This document shows, one piece after another, positions 1 through 8,883 of a stretch of DNA of 64,000 nucleotides. A program made the position numbers and the translations under genes. Below the pieces are notes generated by a model. That model was given only the letters and a program-made list of their open reading frames with translations, was not told where the DNA came from and did no database searches. Position 1 is the stretch's first letter. Every line of letters begins with the position of its first letter. Location: the NCBI GenBank assembly GCA_910578035.1, contig CAJTOB010000001.1, positions 19,015 to 83,014 on the forward strand, in the 5' to 3' direction. The DNA comes from an uncultured Muribaculaceae bacterium (GTDB taxonomy: Bacteria; Bacteroidota; Bacteroidia; Bacteroidales; Muribaculaceae).

Positions 1-1275
1 GAAGGCTTGCTTGGCCGTGTCGTCAATATCCTCGGCGAACCTATCGACGGCCGTGGCCCCGTTGCCGGTGACCTTATCCGTCTCCCCCTCGAGAGAAAAG
101 CTCCGGGCGTAATCTATCGCCAGCCCGTGACACAGCCACTCCAGACAGGTCTCAAGGCTATCGACTCAATGGTGCCCATCGGCCGCGGCCAGCGCGAGCT
201 AATCATTGGCGACCGCCAGATCGGCAAGACCGCCATCGCCATCGACACCATCATCAACCAGCGCAAAGGCTTCGATGAAGGCAAGCCCGTCTATTGTATC
301 TACGTTGCAATCGGCCAGAAAGCCTCCTCGATTGCCGCTACTGTCGAATCACTCCGCCAGCACGGCGCTCTTGACTACACCGTAGTCGTTGCCGCAACTG
401 CCTCTGAATCGGCCGCCATGCGCTACCTCGCACCCTTCGCCGGCGTTGCAATCGGCGAATACTTCCGCGACACCGGTCGCGACGCTCTAATCGTCTACGA
501 CGACCTCTCCAAGCAGGCCGTTGCTTACCGCGAGGTTTCCCTTATCCTCAAGCGACCCTCAGGTCGCGAGGCATACCCCGGCGATATCTTCTATCTCCAT
601 TCGCGTCTTCTCGAACGCGCCGCAAAGATTATCGACAATCAGGAAGTGGCATCACAGATGAACGACCTTCCCGAGGCCCTCAAGCCCCTCGTGAAAGCCG
701 GTGGCTCCCTTACAGCTCTTCCTATCATCGAAACTCAGGCAGGCGACGTTTCAGCATACATTCCGACCAACGTAATCTCAATTACCGACGGTCAGATATT
801 CCTTGAGACCGCACTCTTCAACCGCGGTATCCGCCCCGCTATCAACGTAGGTATCTCAGTGTCGCGTGTAGGCGGTTCCGCTCAGGTAAAAGCAATGAAG
901 AAAGTAGCCGGTACACTCAAAATCGACCAGGCTCAGTTCCGCGAGCTCGAATCGTTCACCAAATTCGGCGGCGACATCGACGCCGTTACAGCCCGCGTCA
1001 TCGACAAAGGCCGTAAGAACGAACGCCTCCTCATTCAGCCCCAGTATCACCCGATGCCGGTCGAAGAAGAAATCGCTATCATTTTCTGCGGCGTAAATGG
1101 CCTCCTCGCCAACGTTCCCATAGAGAAAGTGGCTGATTTCGAAAAACAGTACCTGCAGTTGCTCCATGCAAAATATGCCGACGACGTCCTCGCGCTTCTC
1201 GCCCAGGGCAAGATGACCGACGAAGTTGCCGATAAACTCAAGACAGCCGCTCAGGAAGTGGTTGCACGCTTCTAA
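1..1275 (+). CDS. atpA: F1 ATP synthase subunit alpha (5' end outside window)
   Basis: This is the alpha subunit of the F1 ATP synthase head, the non-catalytic nucleotide-binding partner of beta on the cytoplasmic side of the membrane. The frame is open from base 1, so the N-terminal part (about 100 residues) lies upstream of the window. A P-loop reading GDRQIGKT is at bases 208-231; most alpha subunits have GDRQTGKT, so Ile replaces Thr. The alpha/beta signature region ([14 protein letters not shown]) follows near bases 835-876. The C-terminal helical domain ends in EVVARF. atpG starts 10 bases after the stop, the usual Bacteroidetes order atpA-atpG at the end of the atp operon. Confidence 0.97.
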   Translation, partial: EGLLGRVVNILGEPIDGRGPVAGDLIRLPLERKAPGVIYRQPVTQPLQTGLKAIDSMVPIGRGQRELIIGDRQIGKTAIAIDTIINQRKGFDEGKPVYCIYVAIGQKASSIAATVESLRQHGALDYTVVVAATASESAAMRYLAPFAGVAIGEYFRDTGRDALIVYDDLSKQAVAYREVSLILKRPSGREAYPGDIFYLHSRLLERAAKIIDNQEVASQMNDLPEALKPLVKAGGSLTALPIIETQAGDVSAYIPTNVISITDGQIFLETALFNRGIRPAINVGISVSRVGGSAQVKAMKKVAGTLKIDQAQFRELESFTKFGGDIDAVTARVIDKGRKNERLLIQPQYHPMPVEEEIAIIFCGVNGLLANVPIEKVADFEKQYLQLLHAKYADDVLALLAQGKMTDEVADKLKTAAQEVVARF

Positions 1276-1285
1276 ATAGATTACG

Positions 1286-2170
1286 ATGGCAACATTACGC
1301 GAACTCAAAGGCCGCATCGGCTCTGTCGCTTCCTCCGAGAAGATTACAGGCGCCATGAAAATGATATCCTCGGCCAAGATGCACAAGGCCGAAGGCGTGC
1401 TGCGCAGACTCGTTCCCTTCGGGGATTGCGTCCGCACCATCATTGCCAGTCTTCTCTCCTCCGACGCACCGGTGAGCTCGCCTCTGGCGCAGCAACGCCG
1501 CAGCGTCCGGAAAGTTGCTCTCGTTGTGCTCGGCAGCGACGACGGCCTGTGCGGCGCTTACAACGTCAACATATTCAAAGGCGTCCTCGAAACAATTGCG
1601 GACCTCAGAAAACGGCACGGCGACGGCGTTGAATTCGAAATAATGCCCGTAGGCAAAAAAATGGCAAAAGCTTTCGGCCGCATTTCCTCCGACCCGAAAC
1701 TAACCATTACCGCCCCCGAAGGCATAAACTCCAAAAGCGAGGGCGAAGCCGTAAAAAACTTCTCGCAGGTCCTCGAAAACGGATTCCTCGAAGAAAAATA
1801 CGACCTCGTATCTCTCGTCTACATGCATTATCACTCCGCAGGCCGACAGCGATACACCGTTGAAGACTATCTTCCCGTGTCTACAAGCGGCCTCGCCGAG
1901 GGTAATGGCGCCGGCAGACCTTGCATCTTCGAACCCGACGCGCACTCGATTTTCGCCGCAGCCCTGCCGATGTACCTCCTCTCTCGCATGCAGGCTGCTT
2001 TCGCCGAAAACCGGGCCTCCGAACAGGCTGCACGCGTCATGGCTATGCAAAGCGCAAACGACAACGCCAAAAAACTGCTCGAACAACTACAACTCGAATA
2101 CAACAAACTGCGTCAGGCCGGCATCACAACCGAACTTCTCGACATCGTCGGAGGACAGGCAAGAGACTGA
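1286..2170 (+). CDS. atpG: F1 ATP synthase subunit gamma
   Basis: This is the gamma subunit, the rotating central stalk that couples the c-ring to the catalytic head. At 294 residues it is normal length for the family. The N-terminal helix (MATLRELKGRIGSV, then EKITGAMKMISSAK) and the C-terminal helix (LEYNKLRQAGITTELLDIV) are the paired coiled-coil helices that enter the alpha3beta3 cavity, and both are clear. It follows atpA by 10 bases and is followed by nuoI 53 bases later with no visible terminator. The ATP synthase and Complex I genes may therefore share a transcript. Confidence 0.97.
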   Translation: MATLRELKGRIGSVASSEKITGAMKMISSAKMHKAEGVLRRLVPFGDCVRTIIASLLSSDAPVSSPLAQQRRSVRKVALVVLGSDDGLCGAYNVNIFKGVLETIADLRKRHGDGVEFEIMPVGKKMAKAFGRISSDPKLTITAPEGINSKSEGEAVKNFSQVLENGFLEEKYDLVSLVYMHYHSAGRQRYTVEDYLPVSTSGLAEGNGAGRPCIFEPDAHSIFAAALPMYLLSRMQAAFAENRASEQAARVMAMQSANDNAKKLLEQLQLEYNKLRQAGITTELLDIVGGQARD

Positions 2171-2223
2171 CCGTCGCACTCCTTCATAAGGATAATCAGT
2201 ATAAATAATTCAATACCACATAA

Positions 2224-2823
2224 ATGGGTAGTGTAAAAGAATACTTTTCATCGTTAGGCACCGGCATCGCAAGCCTTCTCAAAGGCATGAAAGTGACCGG
2301 TAAAGAGTTCATCACTCCGAAAATTACAGAGTGCTATCCCGAAAACCGCCAGACTCACAAGCCGGCTCCGCGATTCCGAGCCGAGCTTCATTTTGTCTAC
2401 GACGCCGAAGGGAACCACAAGTGTATCGCATGCGGCAACTGCGAACGCAATTGCCCCAACGGAACAATCACCATCGAATCTAAAATGGTGACCACTCCCG
2501 CAGGTACCAAGAAAAAGAAACTCGACAAATATTTCTATGACCTCGGTAGCTGCACTTTCTGCCAGCTCTGTGTCACAAACTGTCCTACAGACGCTATCGC
2601 TTTCGATAACGACTTCGAACAGGCCGTGTTCACTCGCAGCAAACTCGTTAAGCAGCTCAACTATCTTCCCGAAAAAGAAGAACCCGAGCCAACTCCCGAG
2701 GAACTCGCCCGCGCTGCCGCCGAACGCGAAGCAAAGATTGCTGCCGCAAAAGCAAAAGCCGCTGCCGCAAAAGCTGCCAAAGAAGCTGCCGCCGCAGACG
2801 CCGCTCCCAAAACCGAAGAATAA
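2224..2823 (+). CDS. nuoI: Complex I subunit NuoI (two 4Fe-4S clusters)
   Basis: This is the iron-sulfur connector subunit of NADH:quinone oxidoreductase that carries clusters N6a and N6b. Two 4Fe-4S motifs are visible: C67, C70, C73, C77 (CIACGNCERNCP) and C110, C113, C116, C120 (CTFCQLCVTNCP). The first ~30 residues resemble the membrane-anchoring helix region of NuoI. Residues from about 150 to 199 form an Ala/Lys/Glu-rich, probably helical, low-complexity tail that typical NuoI lacks. It heads the nuoI-J-K-L-M-N run. nuoH, its normal upstream neighbour, is absent and atpG sits there instead. An AAGGATAAT stretch about 30 bases upstream is the nearest purine-rich sequence, so no close ribosome-binding site is evident. 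Confidence 0.95.
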   Translation: MGSVKEYFSSLGTGIASLLKGMKVTGKEFITPKITECYPENRQTHKPAPRFRAELHFVYDAEGNHKCIACGNCERNCPNGTITIESKMVTTPAGTKKKKLDKYFYDLGSCTFCQLCVTNCPTDAIAFDNDFEQAVFTRSKLVKQLNYLPEKEEPEPTPEELARAAAEREAKIAAAKAKAAAAKAAKEAAAADAAPKTEE

Positions 2824-2864
2824 TCTGGGAGCCTACACTTAGAGAAAAATATCAATAAACCAAT

Positions 2865-3377
2865 ATGGAATCAGTAGGAAGTATAATCTTGTATTTTATC
2901 GTCGCTTTGTCGATGATAGTCTTCTCAGTGATGGCCGTAACGACCCGTAAGATTCTTCGGGCAGCCACATACCTGCTGTTTACCCTCTTTGCCGCTGCCG
3001 TGGTATATTTCATGCTCGACTATGAGTTCCTCGGCGCAGTGCAGATTGCGGTTTACGCAGGTGGTATCGTGGTGTTGTTTGTCTTTGCGATTCTGCTTAC
3101 AAGCCGTCCTGGCGACAACACCGAACGCCTTACCTCTCGTTCAAGAGTACTTGGCGCGATTGCTGCCGTCGCCACTCTTCTGGCTGCCGGATACGCCCTT
3201 CTGAGTCGCACTATGGTCTTCCTCGCCAAGCCCGCTATGGACGCGCCAACGATGGACAACATCGGCACTGCCATGCTCGGCACTGGTGAAGGCCAGTACT
3301 TGCTCCCCTTCGAGGCAGTGAGTGTGTTGTTGCTCGCATGTATAATCGGTGGCGTCGTAGTTGCCCGTAAACGCTGA
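2865..3377 (+). CDS. nuoJ: Complex I subunit NuoJ
   Basis: This is a small membrane subunit of Complex I, 170 residues with about five transmembrane helices. The segment YEFLGAVQIAVYAGGIVVLF, around residues 52-71, is the family signature; the equivalent third helix of NuoJ/ND6 carries the pi-bulge involved in coupling. It lies 41 bases after nuoI and its stop is 7 bases before the nuoK start, in the standard gene order. The only alternative would be another ND6-type subunit such as an Mrp or Fpo protein, and the neighbours make NuoJ clear. Confidence 0.95.
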   Translation: MESVGSIILYFIVALSMIVFSVMAVTTRKILRAATYLLFTLFAAAVVYFMLDYEFLGAVQIAVYAGGIVVLFVFAILLTSRPGDNTERLTSRSRVLGAIAAVATLLAAGYALLSRTMVFLAKPAMDAPTMDNIGTAMLGTGEGQYLLPFEAVSVLLLACIIGGVVVARKR

Positions 3378-3384
3378 TAATCTT

Positions 3385-3696
3385 ATGGAAATAACAGCAG
3401 TCTACTATCTCATTCCGGCGCTTATCATGTTCTGCTGCGGTGTATATGGCTTCATTACTCGCAAAAACATGATTGCAATGCTCATTTCTCTTGAGCTAAT
3501 GCTTAACGCCGTCGATATCAACTTTGTGGTGTTCAACCGTTTCCTCTATCCCGAACAGATGGAGGGCATGTTCTTCACACTCTTCGCTATCGCTATCGCA
3601 GCTGCCGAAACAGCTCTCGCAATAGCAATAATAATCAACATTTTCCGTGCCGCCAAGAATATCGATGTGCGCACCCTTAACGAAATGAAATTCTAA
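3385..3696 (+). CDS. nuoK: Complex I subunit NuoK
   Basis: This is the small three-helix Complex I subunit homologous to ND4L and MrpC. I place the start at the ATG at 3385 (MEITAVYYLIPA). An upstream in-frame TTG at 3361 would overlap nuoJ and add eight residues of no family character. The resulting 103 residues match the family length. The conserved acidic residues sit in NMIAMLISLELMLNAVDINF (Glu in helix 2) and in AAAETALAIAIIINIFR (Glu in helix 3); both are known to be needed for proton pumping in the family. nuoL begins 5 bases after the stop. Confidence 0.95.
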   Translation: MEITAVYYLIPALIMFCCGVYGFITRKNMIAMLISLELMLNAVDINFVVFNRFLYPEQMEGMFFTLFAIAIAAAETALAIAIIINIFRAAKNIDVRTLNEMKF

Positions 3697-3701
3697 GCTC
3701 T

Positions 3702-5711
3702 ATGGATGTGACAATACCTATATTGATTCTGGCCATACCGCTGTTTATGTTCATCCTGCTCGGTCTTCTGGGCATGAAGATGTCTCATAGACTGGCCGGC
3801 ATCCTCGGCACTCTCGGCATGGGTACGGTGCTCGTGCTCTCCTATACCACCGCATTCACTTATTTCTTCAGCGGAGCGCCCGAATTCATCAATGCTGCCG
3901 GCGAACGTCTTCAGTACGTGGTCTTCAACCAGACCTGGCTTGCATTTACCGACAAACTCGTAATTCGTCTCGGGTTCCTCCTCGACCCGATTTCTGCCAT
4001 GATGCTTGTGGTTATCACCACGATTTCCTTCATGGTTCACCTCTACAGCATGGGATACATGCGAGACCACCACGGTGTCTTCGAACATGGCTTCCAGCGC
4101 TTTTACGCCTTCCTTTCACTGTTCAGCTTCTCAATGCTCGGTCTCGTTGTCGCCACAAACATCTTCCAGATGTACATCTTCTGGGAGCTCGTAGGCGCTT
4201 CGTCATACCTCCTCATCGGTTTCTACTACACCAAACCATCTGCAGTGTCGGCTTCTAAAAAGGCATTTATCGTAACACGATTCGCAGACCTCGGCTTCCT
4301 CATCGGTATCCTCGTCCTTTCATATTACGCCGGCACCTTCAACTTCACCGACCTCACATCGGTGCCCGTAGAAGGCATGGCAGGTGTATTCCAGGTTAAT
4401 GAAGGCACCGCCGAAGGTATCCGCGCCCTTATCGCCGCACACCCCGCGCCCGTATTCATGGGCGGCTCAGTCCTCACATGGGCCCTCGTGCTCATATTCA
4501 TGGGCGGCATGGGTAAATCGGCAATGATGCCCCTCCACATCTGGCTCCCCGACGCTATGGAAGGCCCCACACCCGTTTCGGCCCTCATTCACGCCGCTAC
4601 AATGGTGGTTGCAGGCGTTTACCTCGTTGCCCGACTCTTCCCCCTCTACCTCATGGAAGAGGCCTCCTTGCAGATTATCACCGTCGTAGGTGCACTCACC
4701 GCATTCTACGCCGCCATGGTAGCTTGTGTGCAGATCGACATCAAACGAGTTCTTGCCTTCTCCACAATCTCACAGATTGCGTTCATGATGGTTTCACTCG
4801 GCGTTGCTCGCCCCGAATTCCACCACGGACTCGGCTACATGGCCTCCATGTTCCATCTGTTCACACACGCAATGTTCAAGGCCCTCCTCTTCCTCGGTGC
4901 AGGCGCTCTTATCCACGCAATCGGTTCGAACGACTACACCGCAATGCACGGCCTCCGCAAATACATGCCCATCACACACTGGACATTCCTTATCGGCTGT
5001 CTCGCCATCGCAGGTATCATTCCCTTCTCGGGCTTCTTCTCAAAAGACGAAATCCTGAGTTCCTGCCTCGGTTACAGCTGGGTGGCTTATCTGTGGATGT
5101 CGCTTGTTGCTGGTCTCACCGCATTCTACATGTTCCGTCTCTACTTCCTCATCTTCTGGTGGAAAGAACACAAAGTGCATGAAGGACACCACGCACCCCA
5201 CGACCAGCCCTGGACAATGTCGCTCCCCCTCATTATCCTTGCCGCTGTTTCGTGTGTAGCCGGTTTCATTCCCTTCGGCAACTTCGTCACCTGGAACGGT
5301 CATGCCTACGACTTCATGGCACACTTCGACTGGAGCGTCGCCGCTGTCAGCCTCGCTGTGGCAATTATAGCCATCGCCATCGCTGCCAAGATGTACATGC
5401 GCGAGAACACTCTCCCCGCAAAGCTCAAAAACGCACTTCCCGCTCTCTGGGACTGGTGCTACCACCGCTTCTATTGGGACGAACTCTACATGTTCATCAC
5501 TCATAAGATTATATTCAACGGCATCTGCCGCCCCCTCGCATGGTTCGACCGTCAGATTATCGACGGAACTATGGACGCCTTCGCCACAGTCACAAACAAG
5601 GCTTCCGATGCTATCAAGCCCCTCCAGAGCGGCCAGATTCAGATGTATGTATGGTGGTATCTCATCGGCGCTCTTCTCCTGGGCTCGATTACAGTACTTT
5701 GCCTCATCTGA
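3702..5711 (+). CDS. nuoL: Complex I antiporter-like subunit NuoL
   Basis: This is the distal proton-pumping subunit of Complex I, 669 residues with about 15-16 hydrophobic segments. The core antiporter signature is clear: MPLHIWLPDAMEGPTPVSAL followed by IHAATMVVAGVYLVARLFP. The C-terminal part after residue ~520 contains the long amphipathic arm region and a final hydrophobic helix, as in genuine NuoL rather than MrpA or NuoM. Length and order (K-L-M-N) agree. No broken motif was noticed. The gap to nuoM is 41 bases. Confidence 0.96.
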   Translation: MDVTIPILILAIPLFMFILLGLLGMKMSHRLAGILGTLGMGTVLVLSYTTAFTYFFSGAPEFINAAGERLQYVVFNQTWLAFTDKLVIRLGFLLDPISAMMLVVITTISFMVHLYSMGYMRDHHGVFEHGFQRFYAFLSLFSFSMLGLVVATNIFQMYIFWELVGASSYLLIGFYYTKPSAVSASKKAFIVTRFADLGFLIGILVLSYYAGTFNFTDLTSVPVEGMAGVFQVNEGTAEGIRALIAAHPAPVFMGGSVLTWALVLIFMGGMGKSAMMPLHIWLPDAMEGPTPVSALIHAATMVVAGVYLVARLFPLYLMEEASLQIITVVGALTAFYAAMVACVQIDIKRVLAFSTISQIAFMMVSLGVARPEFHHGLGYMASMFHLFTHAMFKALLFLGAGALIHAIGSNDYTAMHGLRKYMPITHWTFLIGCLAIAGIIPFSGFFSKDEILSSCLGYSWVAYLWMSLVAGLTAFYMFRLYFLIFWWKEHKVHEGHHAPHDQPWTMSLPLIILAAVSCVAGFIPFGNFVTWNGHAYDFMAHFDWSVAAVSLAVAIIAIAIAAKMYMRENTLPAKLKNALPALWDWCYHRFYWDELYMFITHKIIFNGICRPLAWFDRQIIDGTMDAFATVTNKASDAIKPLQSGQIQMYVWWYLIGALLLGSITVLCLI

Positions 5712-5752
5712 TAAGTTCCTTACAGTGCAAATGACAAAAATAGTAAAGTAAG

Positions 5753-7279
5753 ATGCTTTCCAACATATTAATCTACTTCGTGGTAATTCCGCTGCTTATG
5801 CTTGGCGGCCTTGCCCTGTGCCGGAATATCCGTCAGATACGTGCGGTTGCCGTCATCGGCTCTCTTGCCCTCACAGCTCTCTCGGTTTATCTTCTGGTCG
5901 ACTTCCTGGCGCTACGCGCCGCCGGCGACAACGCCCCCATGCTCTACGTTGACTCATGGACATGGTTCGAGCCCCTCAACATCCACCTCGCTGTCGGTGT
6001 CGACGGTATCTCGGTTGCCATGATACTCCTTTCGTCCATAATCGTTCTTGCCGGCTCCTTCGCCTCCTGGACCATCGCCCAGCCCAAAGCCTTCTTCCTT
6101 TGGCTGATTCTCCTCTCTACCGGCGTGTTCGGATTCTTTATCTCCATCGACCTCTTTACCATGTTCATGTTCTATGAGGTCGCTCTTATCCCGATGTACC
6201 TTCTCATCGGCGTATGGGGTTCCGGCCGCAAGAACTACTCCGCGATGAAGCTCACCCTCATGCTTATGGGCGGTTCGGCATTCCTCATGCTCGGCCTCAT
6301 CGGCATCTACTACCACTCGGCTCCCGAAGGCGGTCAGCTCACATGGAATATCCTTGAAATTGCCAAAAACGACGCTATTTCGCATGGCTGGCAGACATTC
6401 CTCTTCCCCATGACATTCGTCGGCTTCGGCGTTCTCGGCGCCATGTTCCCCTTCCACACATGGAGCCCCGACGGTCACGCTTCTGCTCCTACCGCCGTGT
6501 CGATGCTTCACGCAGGCGTCCTCATGAAACTCGGCGGCTACGGCTGCTTCCGCGTCGCCATCTACCTCATGCCCCAGGCTGCTCACGAGCTCTCATACAT
6601 CTTCCTTATCCTCACCGGTATCTCGGTTGTCTACGGTGCATTCTGCGCTTGTGTAAAGACCGACCTCAAGTACATCAACGCATACTCGTCGGTGTCGCAC
6701 TGCGGTCTCGTTCTCTTCGCAATCCTCATGCTCAACACCACCGCAATGACCGGCGCAATCATGCAGATGCTCTCGCACGGCCTTATGACAGCACTCTTCT
6801 TCGCCCTCATCGGTATGATTTACGGTCGTACACACACACGCGACATCACCCAGATGGGCGGCATGATGAAGATTCTGCCTTACCTCTCTGTTTGCTACGT
6901 AATTGCCGGTATGGCATCTCTCGGTCTCCCCGGTCTCTCTGGCTTCGTGGCTGAAATGACAGTATTCGTCGGTTCATTCCAGGCCGGTATGGCAAACTAT
7001 CTCGCCGGCGAAGGCTCGCTCCGTCTCGTCTTCACCCTCGTGGCATGCTGCTCGATTGTTATCACGGCCGTCTATATCCTCCGTGTTGTAGGCAAACTCC
7101 TCTTCGGCCCTGTCTACGATGAGCACCACCTCACCCTCACCGACGCCACTTGGTGGGAACGCCTCGCAACCGCCACTCTCATCATCTGCGTGGCTGGCAT
7201 CGGCTGCTTCCCCAATTTCTTCAATAATCTGATTAAAGCCACTTTCACGCCCGAAATATTCTCGGTGCTCGGCATGTAA
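5753..7279 (+). CDS. nuoM: Complex I antiporter-like subunit NuoM
   Basis: This is the middle proton-pumping antiporter-like subunit, 508 residues with about 14 transmembrane segments. Family signatures include APTAVSMLHAGVLMKLGGYG around residues 243-262 and the conserved MFMFYEVALIPMYLLIGVWG segment, which contains the key glutamate of helix 5. It sits between nuoL and nuoN, with 23 bases to the latter. Length and motifs are normal. Confidence 0.96.
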   Translation: MLSNILIYFVVIPLLMLGGLALCRNIRQIRAVAVIGSLALTALSVYLLVDFLALRAAGDNAPMLYVDSWTWFEPLNIHLAVGVDGISVAMILLSSIIVLAGSFASWTIAQPKAFFLWLILLSTGVFGFFISIDLFTMFMFYEVALIPMYLLIGVWGSGRKNYSAMKLTLMLMGGSAFLMLGLIGIYYHSAPEGGQLTWNILEIAKNDAISHGWQTFLFPMTFVGFGVLGAMFPFHTWSPDGHASAPTAVSMLHAGVLMKLGGYGCFRVAIYLMPQAAHELSYIFLILTGISVVYGAFCACVKTDLKYINAYSSVSHCGLVLFAILMLNTTAMTGAIMQMLSHGLMTALFFALIGMIYGRTHTRDITQMGGMMKILPYLSVCYVIAGMASLGLPGLSGFVAEMTVFVGSFQAGMANYLAGEGSLRLVFTLVACCSIVITAVYILRVVGKLLFGPVYDEHHLTLTDATWWERLATATLIICVAGIGCFPNFFNNLIKATFTPEIFSVLGM

Positions 7280-7302
7280 ACCTCACAAAGGAATAAATTG
7301 CA

Positions 7303-8781
7303 ATGGATTATTCTCAATTTTTAGCTATGAAGCAGGAAATAGCCCTGTTGGTTGTCTTCCTGCTGGTATTCCTCTACGACACATTCATGCCGAAGCAGAC
7401 TCAGAAAGGTCTTCCGGCCTTCACCGCTGTGCTCATGCTCATCGCTACAGCAGCAGGCTTCTGCTGCCACTGCCTTGGCAGCGCATGCGATGTAACGGCC
7501 TTCGCAGGCATGTACCAGACAAGCGCCATAATCGCTGCCATCAAGGGCATCCTCAACATTGGCGTCGTAATCGTTCTGATTCAGTCTATAAAGTGGGCTA
7601 ACAGCGAAGCAATGACTATGCGTCGCGGAGAGTTCTACGAACTTCTGCTCGTCACTCTCTTCGGCATGTACCTCATGATTTCCGCTCGCCACTTCCTGCT
7701 CTTCATCATCGGTCTCGAAAGCGCATCGCTGCCTCTCGCAGCCATGGTTGCCCTCGACAAAAACCGCTACGAGAGCCATGAAGCCGCCGTCAAATACATC
7801 CTCACAGCTGTATTCTCTTCGGCAATCTTCATGCTCGGCCTCTCGTTCGTCTACGGCCTCACCGGCTCGCTCTACTTCGAGACAATCTACTTCACACTCT
7901 CTACAAAGCTCAGCGTAATGCTCGTAGCCGCTATCGCCTTCGTAATCGCTGGCATCGGCTTCAAACTCTCGCTCGTGCCCTTCCACCTCTGGACCGCCGA
8001 CGTATATCAGGGTGCACCCACCTCGGTTACTTCATATCTCTCCGTTATCTCCAAAGGTGCTACAGCCTTCGCCTTCCTTGTGGTTATGGCGCAGGTGTTC
8101 GGCTCGGCCTACTGCCGTGTCTGGGAGTGGATGCTCTACGTCCTCATCATCATCACCATCACCGTCGGTAACCTCTTCGCTATCCGCCAGCGCAACATGA
8201 AGCGATTCCTCGCCTTCTCCTCTATCTCGCAGGCCGGTTACATAATGCTTGGCGTTATCGCCTTCAACGCTATGGGCGTTGCCGCTCTGATGTACTACGT
8301 TCTCGTCTACATCTTCTCAAACCTTGCAGCCTTCGGCGTTATCGGCGCTATCGAAAACGCCACCGGCAAAGTATCGATGGACGACTACCGCGGCCTCAGC
8401 AAGACCAATCCCCGCCTTGCATTCTGCATGATGCTGGCAATGTTCTCGCTCGCAGGTATTCCTCCCTTTGCAGGCTTCTTCTCGAAGTTCTTCATCTTCA
8501 CCGGAGCCATCAACCAGGGCAGCGTTGCTATCTACGTCCTCGTGCTTATCGCCCTCATCAACACCATCATTTCGCTCTACTACTATCTTCTCGTAGTGAA
8601 GGCAATGTATATTGCTGAAGAGGAATGCACCATCGCACGTTTCAAATCTGCTTGTTCCGAGCGCCTCGGCCTCATTATCACTGTGGCCGGTATCTTACTG
8701 CTCGGTATCGTTAGCTGCTGCTACAGCTCGCTGCTCGACCTCACATCGGTAAGCCAGATGCAGATGTACTTCATACACTAA
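7303..8781 (+). CDS. nuoN: Complex I antiporter-like subunit NuoN
   Basis: This is the inner antiporter-like subunit of Complex I, 492 residues with about 14 transmembrane segments. The signatures are FHLWTADVYQGAPTSVTSYL in the central antiporter core and LSLAGIPPFAGFFSKFFIF near residue 385, both typical of NuoN. The start is preceded by the purine-rich AAAGGAATAAATTGCA, giving one of the better ribosome-binding contexts in the run. It is the last gene, followed 31 bases later by a strong terminator hairpin. Confidence 0.96.
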   Translation: MDYSQFLAMKQEIALLVVFLLVFLYDTFMPKQTQKGLPAFTAVLMLIATAAGFCCHCLGSACDVTAFAGMYQTSAIIAAIKGILNIGVVIVLIQSIKWANSEAMTMRRGEFYELLLVTLFGMYLMISARHFLLFIIGLESASLPLAAMVALDKNRYESHEAAVKYILTAVFSSAIFMLGLSFVYGLTGSLYFETIYFTLSTKLSVMLVAAIAFVIAGIGFKLSLVPFHLWTADVYQGAPTSVTSYLSVISKGATAFAFLVVMAQVFGSAYCRVWEWMLYVLIIITITVGNLFAIRQRNMKRFLAFSSISQAGYIMLGVIAFNAMGVAALMYYVLVYIFSNLAAFGVIGAIENATGKVSMDDYRGLSKTNPRLAFCMMLAMFSLAGIPPFAGFFSKFFIFTGAINQGSVAIYVLVLIALINTIISLYYYLLVVKAMYIAEEECTIARFKSACSERLGLIITVAGILLLGIVSCCYSSLLDLTSVSQMQMYFIH

Positions 8782-8812
8782 CTACAAACACATATTCAAC
8801 CATCAAAGTGTG

Positions 8813-8848
8813 AGTGCCGCGAGGAGCAATCCCCGCGGCACTTTTTTT
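8813..8848 (+). terminator. Rho-independent terminator after nuoN
   Basis: A perfect 9-bp stem (AGTGCCGCG at 8813-8821 with CGCGGCACT at 8834-8842) is followed at once by seven T residues. This is a textbook intrinsic terminator on the plus strand, 31 bases after the nuoN stop. It also lies beyond the end of the minus-strand helicase gene, but that side lacks a U-tract. Confidence 0.92.
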
Positions 8849-8883
8849 AAGATGTTATTAAACAAACTCTAAGTTAGCAAAAA

